DNA from: Micrasema longulum
Lineage: Eukaryota; Arthropoda; Insecta; Trichoptera; Brachycentridae
Assembly: GCA_022494885.1 (NCBI GenBank)
Contig: JAGVSM010002867.1
Coordinates: forward strand, 372,001 to 436,000
Length of the DNA stretch: 64,000 bases
Reading direction: 5' to 3'
Position 1 is the first letter of the stretch; every line of letters begins with the position of its first letter. The notes below the pieces were generated by a model that ran no database searches, was not told the origin of the DNA, and was given only the letters and a program-made list of their open reading frames with translations. A program made the translations under genes and the position numbers. Below are positions 44,835 to 56,904 of the stretch, piece after piece.

Positions 44835-45085
44835 AATCAGAGACATGTATAATTGATGAGATTAAGAAAGGGTAATTGAGATGGTTTGATCACGTAGAAC
44901 GAAATAATAGTAGAACAGATGTATATGGCGAGAATTAGTGGTAACGTTGGATGAGGACGACCAAAAAAGACGTGGCATGTTCAGATAAATCAAATTCTCC
45001 AGTTTGGTCACGTCAAAAGCAGACACAATTAATTAGCATGTATGACAAGGTGTATGAATATGGAAGAAGCTAGAAATGTGTGTGT
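44835..45085 (+). mobile_element. RTE-like LINE remnant
   Basis: IDEIKKG, LRWFDHVER, then GGATGAGGACGACCAAAAAAG (the GRPRKTW region), CACGTCAAAAGCAGACAC and GGAAGAAGCTAGAAATGTG follow the order seen at 2676-2984, with stops. Confidence 0.68.
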
Positions 45086-45329
45086 ACTTATACAATTTTA
45101 CTTATTGATACAAAACGCTACATACAAAAAAATGTGTTTCACACAAAATTATAAATTATGCTCTAGGTCAGGACTCATTTACTATGGTTATTTATAAGAA
45201 ATACACGCCCTTTTTCATACAAATCACTCAATTGAAATAAAATCTATGTTAATTTTGGATGAGTAAAACAATTGACATGCAAAATAATAATCATAAATAA
45301 ATAGGTAAAATAATTCAAATAATTAATAA

Positions 45330-45570
45330 GTATAACCGGGCTGTGATTCCGTTGTTAGTGTCCGAGGTTCGAATCTTCCCGCCCGCATCATAAATTGTTT
45401 ATACCTATAATCTTTGTATATGTAAAAGTCATTTAGGCGTTAATAAATAAATAAATAACTTGTTTCCATTTTCTAATAGTGAATTATTTAATCACAATTC
45501 GTTGATAATGCCCCTCAAAAGTGAAATACTTGAGTAAATCGTAAAACAAATATTTCTTTTTAAAAAAAAA
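45330..45570 (+). mobile_element. SINE type B split by a LINE 3' tail
   Basis: The head (AACCGGGCTGTGATTCCGTT, CGAGGTTCGAATCTTCCCG) lies at 45333-45387. The body (GTGAAATACTTGAGTAAATC) resumes at about 45515. In between, 45400-45462 ends GGCGTTAATAAATAAATAAA, the same LINE end as at 21025-21062. Confidence 0.55.
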
Positions 45571-45639
45571 AATGAGAATTTTTTTTTGGTTTAACAGTTT
45601 AATGTTAAAAAAATATGTAAATCAAATGAATAATTTATT

Positions 45640-46240
45640 TTACTTTGTGTCCAGAAAACTGACGAGACATACAGTAATAGGTATATTTTATTTTCACAAT
45701 TTCCCTATATTTTCTGTTAAGTGTTAAATTTAAAAACAAGATTGCTATGAAATTGGCTATGTAGTTTTTCTATTTTTATAATTGTACAGGTCAAAAAAAA
45801 GAAACGCAAAAAAATTATCATAAATGAAATATTATGTCAATTATTTTATTTAGTCATTAAAATGCTTAGTACAGAAAACCCACGAGACATAAAGAAATAT
45901 GCATATTTCACTTTCACAATGAGGAAGTTCAATGCAATGGGAAACTGGATACAAAAAATGTTTTCTTATGCGCGGTAAAAATTAAAGCATTTAATTGTAG
46001 GACGAAATTTCTTGAAAATGTATGAAAAAATAAAAATACTTTGATAAAAATTAATGGCTTTGAACGACGTTACTAGTTTTACGAAATCAACCAATGGCAG
46101 TGTGTTGTGATACGTTTCCGGTTACCGGGAAGCCAACCCACCAATCAGGAGAACTCACCCTAGAGAACTTGAGACGTCACAGGGTGATTTCAAAATCAAA
46201 AAACTTTTAAAAAACACAGCGCTGGTAATGCTATAGGTAT
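45640..46240 (+). repeat. Dispersed repeat with a degenerate internal duplication
   Basis: CCAGAAAACTGACGAGACAT..TTTCACAATTTCC (45650-45705) recurs in diverged form at 45866-45920. The part 45955-46190 (TTTCTTATGCGCGGTAAAAATT, AACGACGTTACTAG, GACGTCACAGGGTG) is matched, inverted, at 60525-60785. There is no ORF. Confidence 0.55.
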
Positions 46241-47089
46241 ATACAAATAATTTGGCTTAGTTTGATAGACTATTAACAAATAAATAAAAAACACTTTGCT
46301 TCGTCATTTTCCCCAATTTTCTGTTTTGTGTTTCCAATTTAAAATTAATAGAGCAACTGTATAAACAAGATGGCCATGAAGTGTTTCTATTTTATTGCAT
46401 TTTTATTTAAGCTTAGGCATTAAAAGTTTTAAAAATACATTAAGGCGATTCCTTTTTTGTAATTATATACATTTTATCCGGAACATAAATGTACAGAGAT
46501 GTGGTATACGAACATTTTTATAAAATGAAGATAACAATCATAGAAGAATGCAGCTATATAGGATTGCACAGCCAATAATTCGATATAAGTGAAGGTGAAT
46601 CAGTTTAGATTGAAGGCGTCTCTGGCTTAAAGTCAACCAGATAATTAAAAGGCTCCAAGTATTGCCAAAGGTACCTATTATTCAAGTGTAATGAACTCAA
46701 GTGAGGACATTCTCTTCGACCATATACCCTTGATTTCTTAGTCTCGATCAATTTAACTCAACTGTCAGAAATCATTTGCATGATAATGTACATTAGACTA
46801 CTTTCACTACAAAAAACAATGAAAATTTGCTTAGCAACACCAAACATTTTTACTATTTCTTTTACTTTACAAAAAATCAACAACCTTGAAAAATATGAGT
46901 AAGTAAATATTTTACGCAGACCTTACTAAGAATAGAACGTGGAATCTTAGACTAGATTATAAGGCGGACTAATTTTTACTCGATTCCCCCTTTTATAATT
47001 TTTACATGTGAGTGTAGTCACCAAATCCAAAACACTCGTCCGGGATTCTGGTTCTGTTTTAAACCTCATTGAAAAATATATATTTTTTA
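46241..47089. other. AT-rich intronic stretch
   Basis: No coding signature or named repeat was recognised. Confidence 0.4.
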
Positions 47090-47715
47090 CAGATCCGCTC
47101 CCTAGTTAGAGCATAACATAGTGTCCACAAAGAGTCTCCTGGCCGCTTTGTCATCTGCCAACTCCTGTGCATCCTCTGGAGTCATATTTATGTTTTGTTA
47201 TTCTAAAATAAACTGCTTACAAACAGTCGTCCGCATCCGTAGAGGAGAATGTGTATTATGCACGCATCCTAAAGGCGACTTTTGGTTTTTTACTGAATAA
47301 CTAGCCGTAATCCCAGCTCTTTTTGAAAGCTGCTATTTTACGTTACATATACTTCCTGGTACTCTCTCTCGACCCTTTCGATGTCTTGGTTTGACAGATT
47401 TTGGGCATCATCGAGTGTTACACAGTACATGGGTTTTTGCAACGTTGATTTTCAAACACATTCACGCAGCGTACCTATTTAGCCCATCAACTAAAGAGTC
47501 AATTATACTCGCATCGTTAGCATACTTTAGTTTTCAGATATTTTGAGAGGAAGAGATGGATATTTCTCGATCTAGTGGAACTAATTTCCTTAGGATGAAA
47601 GCCATGAGCTTTATAAAAAGAACCGGTGTAAAGACACAGTCTTGACGGATAATTCAAATACAGAACTGTATGTTTCATTACAATCTCCCGAACACAAGCA
47701 CTGGAATAAAACATG
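47090..47715 (-). mobile_element. LINE reverse-transcriptase catalytic-region remnant
   Basis: The minus strand, across frame changes, gives RQDCVFTPVLFIKLMAFILR near 47640-47580, LKYANDASIIDSLVDGLNRY near 47530-47470 (a mutated YADD, here YAND), CLKINVAKTHVLCNT and finally MTPEDAQELADDKAARRLFV at about 47185-47115. The catalytic motif and frame are lost. It is the only fragment besides the intact LINE that keeps the palm region. Confidence 0.72.
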
Positions 47716-48339
47716 TACTCAGCAAAAAATAGACAAACAAAACCGCAGTGAATGTCATGAATATCAATTTAACTTTTTTCTAAGCATTATTGAATATTTT
47801 ATTAGTTAAATTTATTTTTGTTATTATTAAATTTGTATTTATCTATGTAAGTAGTCATTTGTATGTGTTTTATTAGAATTTTGTAGACAAAATAAGTGTG
47901 CCCATGTGTTTAATGTATAATGTCCTTAGATGAAAAGATTAATCACAATTTAACATTAACAAAAGAATGCTCGACAGCGTGGGTACCTTCTAAGGTTGGG
48001 ATGAAAATTAAAGAACATAATGATAATTTAATAATAAAACGAAGGTTAGAAACTACAATGGTGTACAAAATTGTACATTTGGCCTTAAATTTCATTTATA
48101 TATGTCATTTTTATGATAAACAGTGCACACATTTCTAAGAGCGGAAGTTTTTTAAAAACTCGTAAACATGACTTTTATTTTTTAGTTTAAATTAACGTTT
48201 TTCGTCTTGCATATAAAAAAAATGTAGAGTCGTATATTGAATAAGTGAAATAAACAAACATATATGATTAGACAATGTTTGATTATGTCCAAATGCTTGC
48301 AGACTGGCTGGATTTCCTCCCTGGGGAGTTGTTCATTTT

Positions 48340-48660
48340 TTAATTTATTTCAACAGAGAGGGAAAAAAAAATTGAGAAGGGAATATGGAAGTCTAGGCAT
48401 TTACAGGGCTTATGACCTGTCATTGGCTGGTTTAAGTGGCCACTTTACACACTGTGTAACATTCACCATTCTGCCCATGTTTGAACATCCACATTTCCTC
48501 AACTCTTTCACCTGTTCCAACATGGGCAGAATGGTGAATGTTACACAGTGTGTAAAGTGGCCACTTAAACCAGCCAATGACAGGTCATAAGCCCTATAAA
48601 TGCCTAAATTTCCATATTCCCTTCTCAAAAAAAAATTCCCTCTCTGTTGAAATAAATTTA
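48340..48660. repeat. Near-perfect foldback palindrome
   Basis: Arms at 48340-48486 and 48514-48660 (about 147 bases each) are near-identical inverted copies with a 27-base loop. They start TAATTTATTTCAACAGAGAG and contain CATTGGCTGGTTTAAGTGGC. The ORFs on both strands (48264-48590 plus, 48410-48628 minus) encode the same peptide, because of the palindrome. It is the youngest-looking member of the family seen at 1318-1871, 15616, 28670, 30101 and 59704. Confidence 0.87.
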
Positions 48661-48934
48661 TATGTGATTAGATGTAATTTTACAGTAAAACGAATTAAAT
48701 GTTAAAACTAAAGTTACAAAAGTTTGTTGATTTGAGGCCTTGAGAGTGCTGTGAGAGAGATTATTATGATGATAGATTGTACATTTTTAGGCCATTATTT
48801 TATAGGACACTCCTAGTTATGTTATTTATTTAATCCAAAATGAATTGTTCGCTCAATATATGTAGTTTATATGAGATGATACAATTGGTAAGGTTAAATT
48901 TTCTTAAAACACTTTATAATTACAATACACTGTT

Positions 48935-49290
48935 TCTACATTTATTTATTTCGATGGCTTACGCCTTTGAAAAAATATAAAATAATAATTATAATGAAAC
49001 AAAATACATGTACACAAGAAGATGAAATATAGATACATAAAACAAAACGAAATAAGCAGAAAATAAGAAAAAATAAAGGAAAATAAAATTAGAAATTATA
49101 ACATAGGTATGCAGCAAATTTACAATAAATAAAGAGTTTAAATGTATCATAGTATAAACAGTAAATCATTTGTAACACTTAGTACATTTTTATAATTTAG
49201 AAAAGAAGTGATTAAAAAGTAATGATTTTAATTTGTATAAAGATAAATGAAATAAATCTAAGTTTCCATATTTGTTCGGTATGTAAATTG
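48935..49290 (-). mobile_element. Probable LINE 3' end
   Basis: CTACATTTATTTATTTCGAT at the low end is a minus-strand tail. The GGCTTACGCCTTTGAAAAAAT block resembles the GCGTTAAT 3' ends at 21040 and 45440 only loosely. The coding part is not visible. Confidence 0.42.
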
Positions 49291-49559
49291 TATTGCACGA
49301 AATGGTTAAGCAATGTCCTATTTTTGTTATATAACAAACTTTAACACGATTTTTTATTTATCAACAAGATCAAACGTTTAAATTATCGAAGTTTGAATCA
49401 GTTTTTCTAAACAAATGAAATTATTTTAATCATATGTAATATAAAAATGTTAATTTCACAACTGTCATTCGCATTATTTCAAAAATCATTCTTAAAATAA
49501 TCGAAAGGTTATTAAATAAATCTTTACTGATTGGTGTAAAGACAGTTTAATTATTAAAG

Positions 49560-50110
49560 ATGATAACCATGTTTCAGAGCGCAGCCTCAAAAAAATAGGG
49601 AACTTATTTTTACGGACGCAATATTTGCATTCCAGAATATTCGCGACCGGCTCTGATGTTCGTGTACATAAAAAAATAATAAATCAAACTTGAACTCGTC
49701 TTCGAAGCTTAATGTGCTAAGACAATAGGAGAATCGGATCGAGGAGTCACGTGTCCTCGGGGCTATTACGTCATTATCGTAAATAGAGTCTGACATTTTC
49801 CGTTATAAGAATGCTCGCAACGAAACCTTCCCACTAACTTCTTGTCACCGAGAAAAGGTCAACTCTGGGGAAGGATGGTGACTGGTAACTGGTAACTGGT
49901 AACTGGTAACTGGTCTCTGGTAACCCGCTTGTTAATCAGAAGGTCTTCCTACGTTCATTACACCTGGTGTACGTTGTCATGTAAATTACAGAAGGGAGTA
50001 ATAGTTATGATGGATAAGCTTCTCTTCCGTTTTGTTATTTGTACGTTGCCACGTTACAAATCATCCGAGTTCGAAGTCTACAATTTATGAAAAGACCACT
50101 GTACGAAGGT
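49560..50110. other. Non-repeat GC-richer intronic block
   Basis: This block is less AT-rich than its flanks, matches no repeat family here, and has no convincing coding frame. A conserved non-coding element is possible. It contains the short tandem described at 49878-49925. Confidence 0.35.
49878..49925 (+). repeat. 7 bp tandem repeat (GGTAACT)
   Basis: Five consecutive GGTAACT-type units, with GGTGACT at the left edge and GGTCTCT at the right edge. Confidence 0.9.
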
Positions 50111-52126
50111 ACAAAAGAAAGGAAGGTAGCTAACCATGTTTTATGAAAATAATCACTTTTTTCAAATACGTATTTCATATTCTTATAGGGTTTTTCGAGA
50201 TTTATGACGTAATTTTTTATAAATGTGTGAATTCACCTCACCACTCTACAAGGTAATACCACTGGAGCTACAAAACACCAACTGAAGGTACCACCTTGTA
50301 TTATTTTTTATTATTCACTATGGGAAAAATCATTATTTTAATGACATAATCGTTTATCACATAAATAACAAATGAAGTGAGAATGTACCGGTATATAAAT
50401 ACATTATTTTACATAAGCTTGGCGAATCATAATTCAATCAACAGACATTTATGCACAAGAGATATACAATTACTTTCAAGATTAATAAACCCTATGAAAG
50501 AAATGTCACTGAACATTTTGATAATTATCTCTGAATTAAGTCTTCTTTGTATATTCTCACATGTAAAAACAATTTCAAAAAAGTATATTTTTAAGTGTCC
50601 TTCGCACTGGTACCCTGGTGACCCAGTGAGGTCACATTATTTTTTATTATTAATCACTGTTTATTATGTGGAAAAAAATTAATAGATAAATAAAAGTCAA
50701 GATTGAGCCATAGAGTATTGTGTACCTACATGTATATAATTATTTTCCTCATATTCTAATCTAATAAAGTGTATTTTATTTATAAGTCTTTTTGATTATA
50801 AATTGTACGAAAGCGAGCACATCATAATGTCATTAATTTTTTTTTCTTTCTAAACAACATATTCGTTTTAATTAATATTGAACAAAAATCTAAGTTTACT
50901 AGGATTCGAACCTAGATGCTTCTGTCAAACCACAAAAACATTATTACTATTGCTAATTTTTATTTTATAATAAACTATTATGAAGTGTTAGGAAATTAAA
51001 AAATCCCGATGGTTCTAATTACCGATGGAGCAAAGCAAGTGCAACATGCTTCCGAAATATTCTTGAATTCCTACCGTAAAATGTTCTATTTATATCTTCC
51101 ATAATAATACTCGTATTACAGATTTGCTAGAACATTCCAAAGGGGCGGAAAAATTTCAAAACATGAAGAAAAAAACAGTTTTTTATTCAGTTGGGAAATT
51201 GGGAACAGAATCCGAGAGAGAGCAACCGCTACTCTACGGGGGCGTACGTTAAACGGCACTGTATCTACCAAATGCAAAGTTGACTGTTTAAGTATGAATC
51301 ACGATGTAGGGGAGACCTTGTAGTCTGCCATTGCGGATCTTGTCAAAAGAGGTGAAGCAGCCATTAAGTGGGTACCAGAATACCAAACTATTCAGCTATT
51401 CCTCACATAACAGTAGGCGTGCACAGGACGAGAAACGTGGCTACGATAGGAGCTGATAAGAAGCTTCTAACTTCTAACGCCGCCAATGCCACGGGGAATG
51501 AAAACCTTTCACATAGTAAATTGCTAATTAACAAATTAGAATTTAAAAAAAACTAGATATAATAGTATTATTTCCTTATCAACGAATATACTTGTTTACT
51601 TGGCTGGTATAATAAAAAAAATTGTTATTAATTGTATGTTATTTAAACATACAGCATCGATTACAGAAAATACATCAACTAATAATTTGAGGTTTTTCAG
51701 AAATTGCATCAAGTGTAAGGTTTAAAAAATAAAATAAAGAGCCGTCCTGACCTATTTTTTAATAAGATTACATACCATTTGCTTTCCTTTTCTCTTGTTA
51801 GGAATTTATGTTTGAAAAATGAAAAAATCAGGAAAAAAACCGTTTTGAACACATTAATTGAAAAACAAAATAGATTATTAGAAAATACCGAATAATATAA
51901 TTTACAATATTTCGTGGCCTCTTCTTTTGCCTTAAAGACGGCAGCAATTCGAGAGGGTTTGTTTTCAAAATCACCCTTTCCCACGTATTTCTAGTGCTTT
52001 CTTCAGCTCTTTTTCGGAGGTTTCAAACTTCAGCCCACAAATTTTCAATTGGGTTTAAACCAGGGTTATTTTCAGGCGAATATTTTTCCATTTTTATACT
52101 TTTTCTTGGACAATGTTACAATAGCG
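50111..52126. other. Intronic stretch without supported gene
   Basis: A tRNA-like TTACTAGGATTCGAACCTAG with a good box B complement lies at 50897-50916, probably a SINE fragment. GC-richer sequence at 51200-51500 shows no coding signature. Confidence 0.4.
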
Positions 52127-52190
52127 ATAGACGCCTAGGCTTCCATATTCCTTTTTTTAAAATCCTACATCTCTGTTGTAATTCAGGCAT
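52127..52190 (+). repeat. Foldback family fragment
   Basis: GACGCCTAGGCTTCCATATTC and CTACATCTCTGTTGTAATT match the outer end of a foldback arm. Confidence 0.55.
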
Positions 52191-52469
52191 TCTCTAAAAA
52201 CACAAAATGTTTATGATATTTATCACTGATTTGATATATGAGTAGTCTATTTACAAAATTCAGAAACAAATCCTAGCTAAACTATTTTTTGAATGATAAG
52301 AAATATTGAATCAATATTTTTCTATAAAGATTTTGATTTCTTAAATATATGTTAGTGAATATAATTTGAACTTTCCCCTTATTGATCCATTTGATTGTAA
52401 AAAAATAAAATTTAAAATGCGCGTCTTAAAACATACTTTTTTGTCTTATACTTAGTTTCAATAATGAAG

Positions 52470-52772
52470 TCTTATTTTATCTTATTTTATTTTATTTTAT
52501 TATATTTTATCTCTAATTCTTAATATTTTAAATATATTTATATTTTCGACACTTGACACTTGTGCAATATTAACACACATGTCCACCCTCATTCCAATAT
52601 AACACCCACCCTCTCACTCACTTACACTCACACAAACACACTAGTATGTATTGTACGTGTATTTAATGTATTTCTGTGGATATCTGTCATTGGTTTTATT
52701 CTATGTATATTTTATTTGTTGTATTTTTGTTACATGTATTACTGTTGATATCTCCAATAAATAAATAAAAAA
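52470..52772 (+). mobile_element. Probable LINE 3' UTR with tail
   Basis: A TTTTATTTTATTTTAT run, a CA-rich part (CACCCTCTCACTCACTTACA) and an end CTCCAATAAATAAATAAA suggest a non-LTR 3' end in plus orientation. The CA-rich part resembles the LINE-B 3' UTR (CACACAAACACACC at 16025). The ORF at 52560-52748 is not a gene. Confidence 0.5.
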
Positions 52773-55499
52773 AATGTTTACCAGAAGTTGTCTACCGCAG
52801 GACAAACATTTGTGACCTCTCATCAGGAATACGCAAACGCAAATTTTTTCACCTATATGTATTACTATCACGTAGTTTCTTGTATGAAGACGACTCAGCT
52901 GACTTTTTTAGATGCTCGTGATTAAGTGGATACATCTAAACCGACTTTAGATTACATTTTCTATTTATAATTCGCAAACATTTTGATAAAAATAAATAAC
53001 ATTTAAACCGTATTTAGAATGAATGTAATGAAATAAGAGTAAATAAATACTATTATTTACAATGTAAAATCGCATGGTGGGGCAAACTGATTTTGATTTT
53101 TAAGAGAATATGCCGGTGGAAGAGCGGTATAATGAATACGTATTTGAATATAATTTTTTGGTCACTCTTTTGCAGGAGCCTCCCCGAATACTGTACGAAA
53201 AAGACAACTGCACATCGAACTGACCATGCCTAACTAAAATCGACGTCTCGCATTTCTGTTTTTCGCATCTCAAAAACTGAACCGATTTTGATTTTTTATT
53301 TTTAAAAAAGTATCAGAAATAAATTTTGTGTGTCGGCAAATTTTGCTTTTTTCAAAAATAGTTATCATATTTGTATACCGCATGTCATCAGACGGCAGAT
53401 AAAAGTTAGCCCTAAAGTTTTTATTTTAAGGGTTTTTAGGTGGTCCTAGCTCCGATAAAAGATTTATAAATAAAAAAACATTAAATATAGGGACTCGCCA
53501 ATTGTGAATGTCTTTAGTGTGAAAAAAATAATCACTCTAGTGCCATAATCCAGGGAGAAAAGACTGGAATACGTTTGTATGAAGAAAAGTCAGACTTTGT
53601 CCCTTTTAATAAGTGTCACATACAGTGCGTTCCAATGTTGAATACGGTATGTTACTGTGTGTTTATATGGACTTTATTTATGATTATAAATGTAATCAAT
53701 TGAATTTTATCAACATACTAATTTTAACAAAAATATTTTCAAACACCGAATAGATATATATTTTCCAAAAAAAATCCCGGCTTCATCTACATATTCAGAT
53801 TTTAGAAATACGGATATTTGTATACAATAAATTATATCCTGAACAATAAACACATTAATTTACAAATTATGACAGTTCAACAAAACATATTAGGATATTA
53901 ATGTACCCACATGTGTAAGAACATACAAGTATGTATGTGGAACATATATAGTTAGTTACATGTATGTATGTATTTTTAATATATACTATACATACAATAC
54001 ACAATAATTCAAATGTTGTTAAAACATATATTTGAAAACAGACAATACAATGCTACTTCAAGGATGTAATATCTATAAATTATTAATTACAAATGATATT
54101 TTTTTGGCGTACCATATTTCACGAGAAATAAATTGCGTGTAGGTAAAAACGAATTAGCGTATAATGGGTTTCTCGTAGAATAGGTTTAATTAAGAACGTC
54201 AAACTGTCTTGTACCAACGACAAAAAAAAAACAACTTCAACAATAATTATGTCAGTTAGTTTTAATAAAATTATTAATTTGCGTTCGTTAATCATGTCAA
54301 AGTTTGTTCTAATAATACTTCCTTATTCGTTTGTATTTTTATAAATAACAATATAACGCGTACTATAGATCGTAGAGAAACTGTATTTATACTTCCAGGA
54401 AAACTAGGCTTAGTAATTCTTATTTTAAATTTAAGGTCATTTTTTCTTTGGTTACGCTCCGAAGGGTTTAAGGTGTTGTCTTGTCACTCGGTACTTTCAA
54501 ATCGGAAAATTGCTTTTTTTGCTCCGTGATTATAAATTTAAATTTACTTAATCTCCTTTGCATTATTTATTCATTTATTTTTCACTGTTTTCAAAATGTA
54601 CACAGGTTTCCTAAATTAGGACCCGACTGGCTAGGAATTTCCTGAGTTCAGGCAGGACTTTTTTGTCAAAAATTAAAATCAATACTAATAATTTAAGAAT
54701 TTGAAACATAAATACACCAATAATTCTGTAGCTTGGATCTAAAATGTCCTTTTCTAGGGTTGTAATGAACTCTTCGCGTTTTTTGATAGCCAATATTAAT
54801 TTCAAAAAACATTGCGACATTATGTATGTGTATACAATGAAAGAATCCACTCCTTTCCCGAAACTGTTTATGAAGACTTGTGTCTTTCTTCAGTTTTGCA
54901 TATTCACTATCAATTTTTTTAAACTAATTCAGCAAATTTTTCCAAACCGCGAAAATAACAAAACAGAAACTTTAAAAATTTTCATTGTACCCTTTACTGC
55001 AGTATTGTTCTTTTGGTCAGTACAATCACCTTTTTCTGATTTCCCAGTATGACAGTGAAGGAATGTTAGTTCAAAATTGAGACCGCGGGCGAATGCTCTC
55101 GATCCCACTTCGGAAACGAAGAAGAACGTAGCAATACAAACGAAACAAACGACACAAAACCCAAATACATGTGTATGTAAAATAGTAAATTAATTTTACA
55201 TATTTTAATTGACATCGACCCTATACAAAAAAAAATATATAAATTCTGACATTGGCCCTATTAGATCCAAGACACAGAATTATTAAAATAAAAACGTGAA
55301 TATCAATACTAATTATAATACTAATTGAAACATAAATATAAAAAAAAACGAGATATAATTGAAATAGAAAAAAACATAATAAATTCAATAGAATACATCA
55401 ACTTTGCACGCGTACATCATTATTGTCGCTGTACGTTTACCTAAACCCGGTTGGTGCACAGGGTACAAAATTAGTAAAGCAAATACAGCGAATCTCGAT
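52773..55499. other. AT-rich intronic stretch
   Basis: No coding signature was seen. A GTATGTATGTA-type microsatellite lies at about 53925-53990. CTCAAAAACTGAACCGATTTTG near 53272 is a phrase often seen in moth repeats. The 102-codon ORF at 54744-55052 has no recognised domain. Confidence 0.4.
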
Positions 55500-55990
55500 G
55501 GCATGAAGGTGAGCCTCGAAAAAGTGAAATATTGGAGTATGAAATATTTTACCAAAAGTTTCAGTCGGTCTTGTTAGGAATTGAACTTGGAACCTTTAAA
55601 ATGATGATCGAATGCGCCAATTATTCATTACACTCCAAAGGCTGACAGTGACTTGCTTTCCCTTTTTAGGATTTTTGAAAACAGCCTAGTCAAAAATGAT
55701 TTCAAATTGCTATGCATTGCTGTTCTCTTCAATATCATGTTTGTCAATTTAGTTTTTTATTGTCAAGATGGGGTTCTGCCAAAAAAGGTAGATCAATTAG
55801 GAGAACTCCATCGGTACCTACACCAATATCAGCGTATCTTATTTATTAGTACACAAAAGCATAGTAAGTCTTTTTCATGAGTTGCCAGTCCAGGGACTAT
55901 GAAATATTGCTGTATAAAAATACTACGCGTCTGTAGAAATCGATTCTGAGGCCCCGTGATAGATAAATGCACATAACCACTAAACCGCGA
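55500..55990 (-). mobile_element. Two decayed SINE type A pieces
   Basis: On the minus strand 55500-55625 keeps a box B-like CCAAGTTCAATTCCTAACAA, and 55790-55985 keeps a GCGGTTTAGTGGTTATGTGC head, a box B-like TCAGAATCGATTTCTACAG and the CAGTCCAGGGACTATGAAAT complement. Both are strongly mutated. Confidence 0.5.
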
Positions 55991-56705
55991 GAATTATATC
56001 TATAGACTGATTTTATTATGATACATACATTCCGTATGCCAAATATTTATGTAAAAAAAGATTAATGAAAATTTATGCCTGATCATTACAAAATAACGTG
56101 TTTTAATTTTGTTTCAATAAAATATACTAATTTGCTTGTGAAAATATTATTAATCACTTATGTTTCCGGACATTTTGTTATTTATGAAATGATGAAAATT
56201 CTTTTGAAATGTTTCAAAATCAAATCAAATATGAATGGTTATTAAAGCAATTTTGTACATAATCCAGGTAGAGATTTGATTAAGACACATTTTACGCGTT
56301 ATTAATTTTAAAAGCACTCTGACAACATTTAGATCACTTATTGAATTAAAGTAGAACGACTACCTTTATGTAAACGCCCGTTATAAATCTAAATATTGCA
56401 ATAGTTGACGTCCATTGAGTTATACAACATTCTTAATGCTCGAGTAAATTTATGCAAAATAGCAATATTAATGAAGGCACTCGTACCTACGCACAAAGCA
56501 GTCGTTTGAAATAAATAACACTTTGTGTATCATCTACCTTTATCCTTTATATTACGTAATAATCTAATTATAAATTAAAATATAACTTAATAAATTAGGG
56601 CTGTATTTGTCAATTATACCAAAAAACTCAATCTAGTCGATGTTTTTTTTTAAATGGATTTTTAAAATTAATTTCAAGTATCTGATGGTTATAAGTGTTC
56701 CTTAC
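55991..56705. other. Intron next to exon A
   Basis: AT-rich with no repeat or gene recognised; it includes the donor region of exon A at 56700-56705. Confidence 0.5.
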
Positions 56706-56904
56706 CTGGAGGAAGCTTGGATTTGAGCATGTCCATGGCGACCACGTTGATGATGAGTACCCAGATGGGGCAGTCCAGAACGTCAGCCTCTGACTTGACA
56801 AAGGAGATGGCACTCAAACATTGCGCCTCCAGTCGTCTTCTGTCAGGATAGGCCCTCCGCAACTCGCGGCTTACGTTGGATTGGAACTTCTTCATGTCGA
56901 AGAG
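56706..56904 (-). CDS. Internal exon A of an unrecognised conserved gene
   Basis: This 199-base exon reads on the minus strand from a CAG acceptor (plus strand 'ct' at 56905-56906, preceded in transcript sense by a pyrimidine-rich TTGTTTTCCAG) to a GTAAGG donor at 56700-56705. It starts in phase 0 and ends in phase 1, encoding 66 full codons plus one base. The peptide starts LFDMKKFQSN, has a very basic segment (RELRRAYPDRRR), and then a hydrophobic stretch (PIWVLIINVVAMD) that could be a buried helix and is too short and polar-flanked for a clear membrane span. The composition and codon use are clearly richer in G and C than the flanking DNA, as expected for coding sequence. I do not recognise the family. 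The previous exon is not visible within the window. Confidence 0.85.

Larger units (their letters stand above)
43276..56705 (-). other. Intron between exons A and B (about 13.4 kb)
   Basis: The intron runs from the GTAAGG donor of exon A to the TTTTAG acceptor of exon B, with phase 1 at both ends. It is filled with repeat material described separately: a truncated LINE end near the exon B side, reverse-transcriptase remnants at 44835-45085 and 47090-47715, a palindromic foldback at 48340-48660, and SINE pieces near 55500-55990. I cannot rule out a skipped or alternative small exon inside it. Confidence 0.75.

Noticed and set aside
48264..48628. Two overlapping ORFs on opposite strands with the same peptide (108 and 72 codons)
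   Set aside because: They are produced by the palindromic foldback repeat; the peptide appears in both strands because the arms are inverted copies.
49878..49925. Short regular repeats resembling a CRISPR array
   Set aside because: The units are 7 bases long without spacers, a simple tandem repeat in a eukaryotic genome.
54744..55052. 102-codon Phe-rich ORF
   Set aside because: AT-rich chance frame with no homology recognised.
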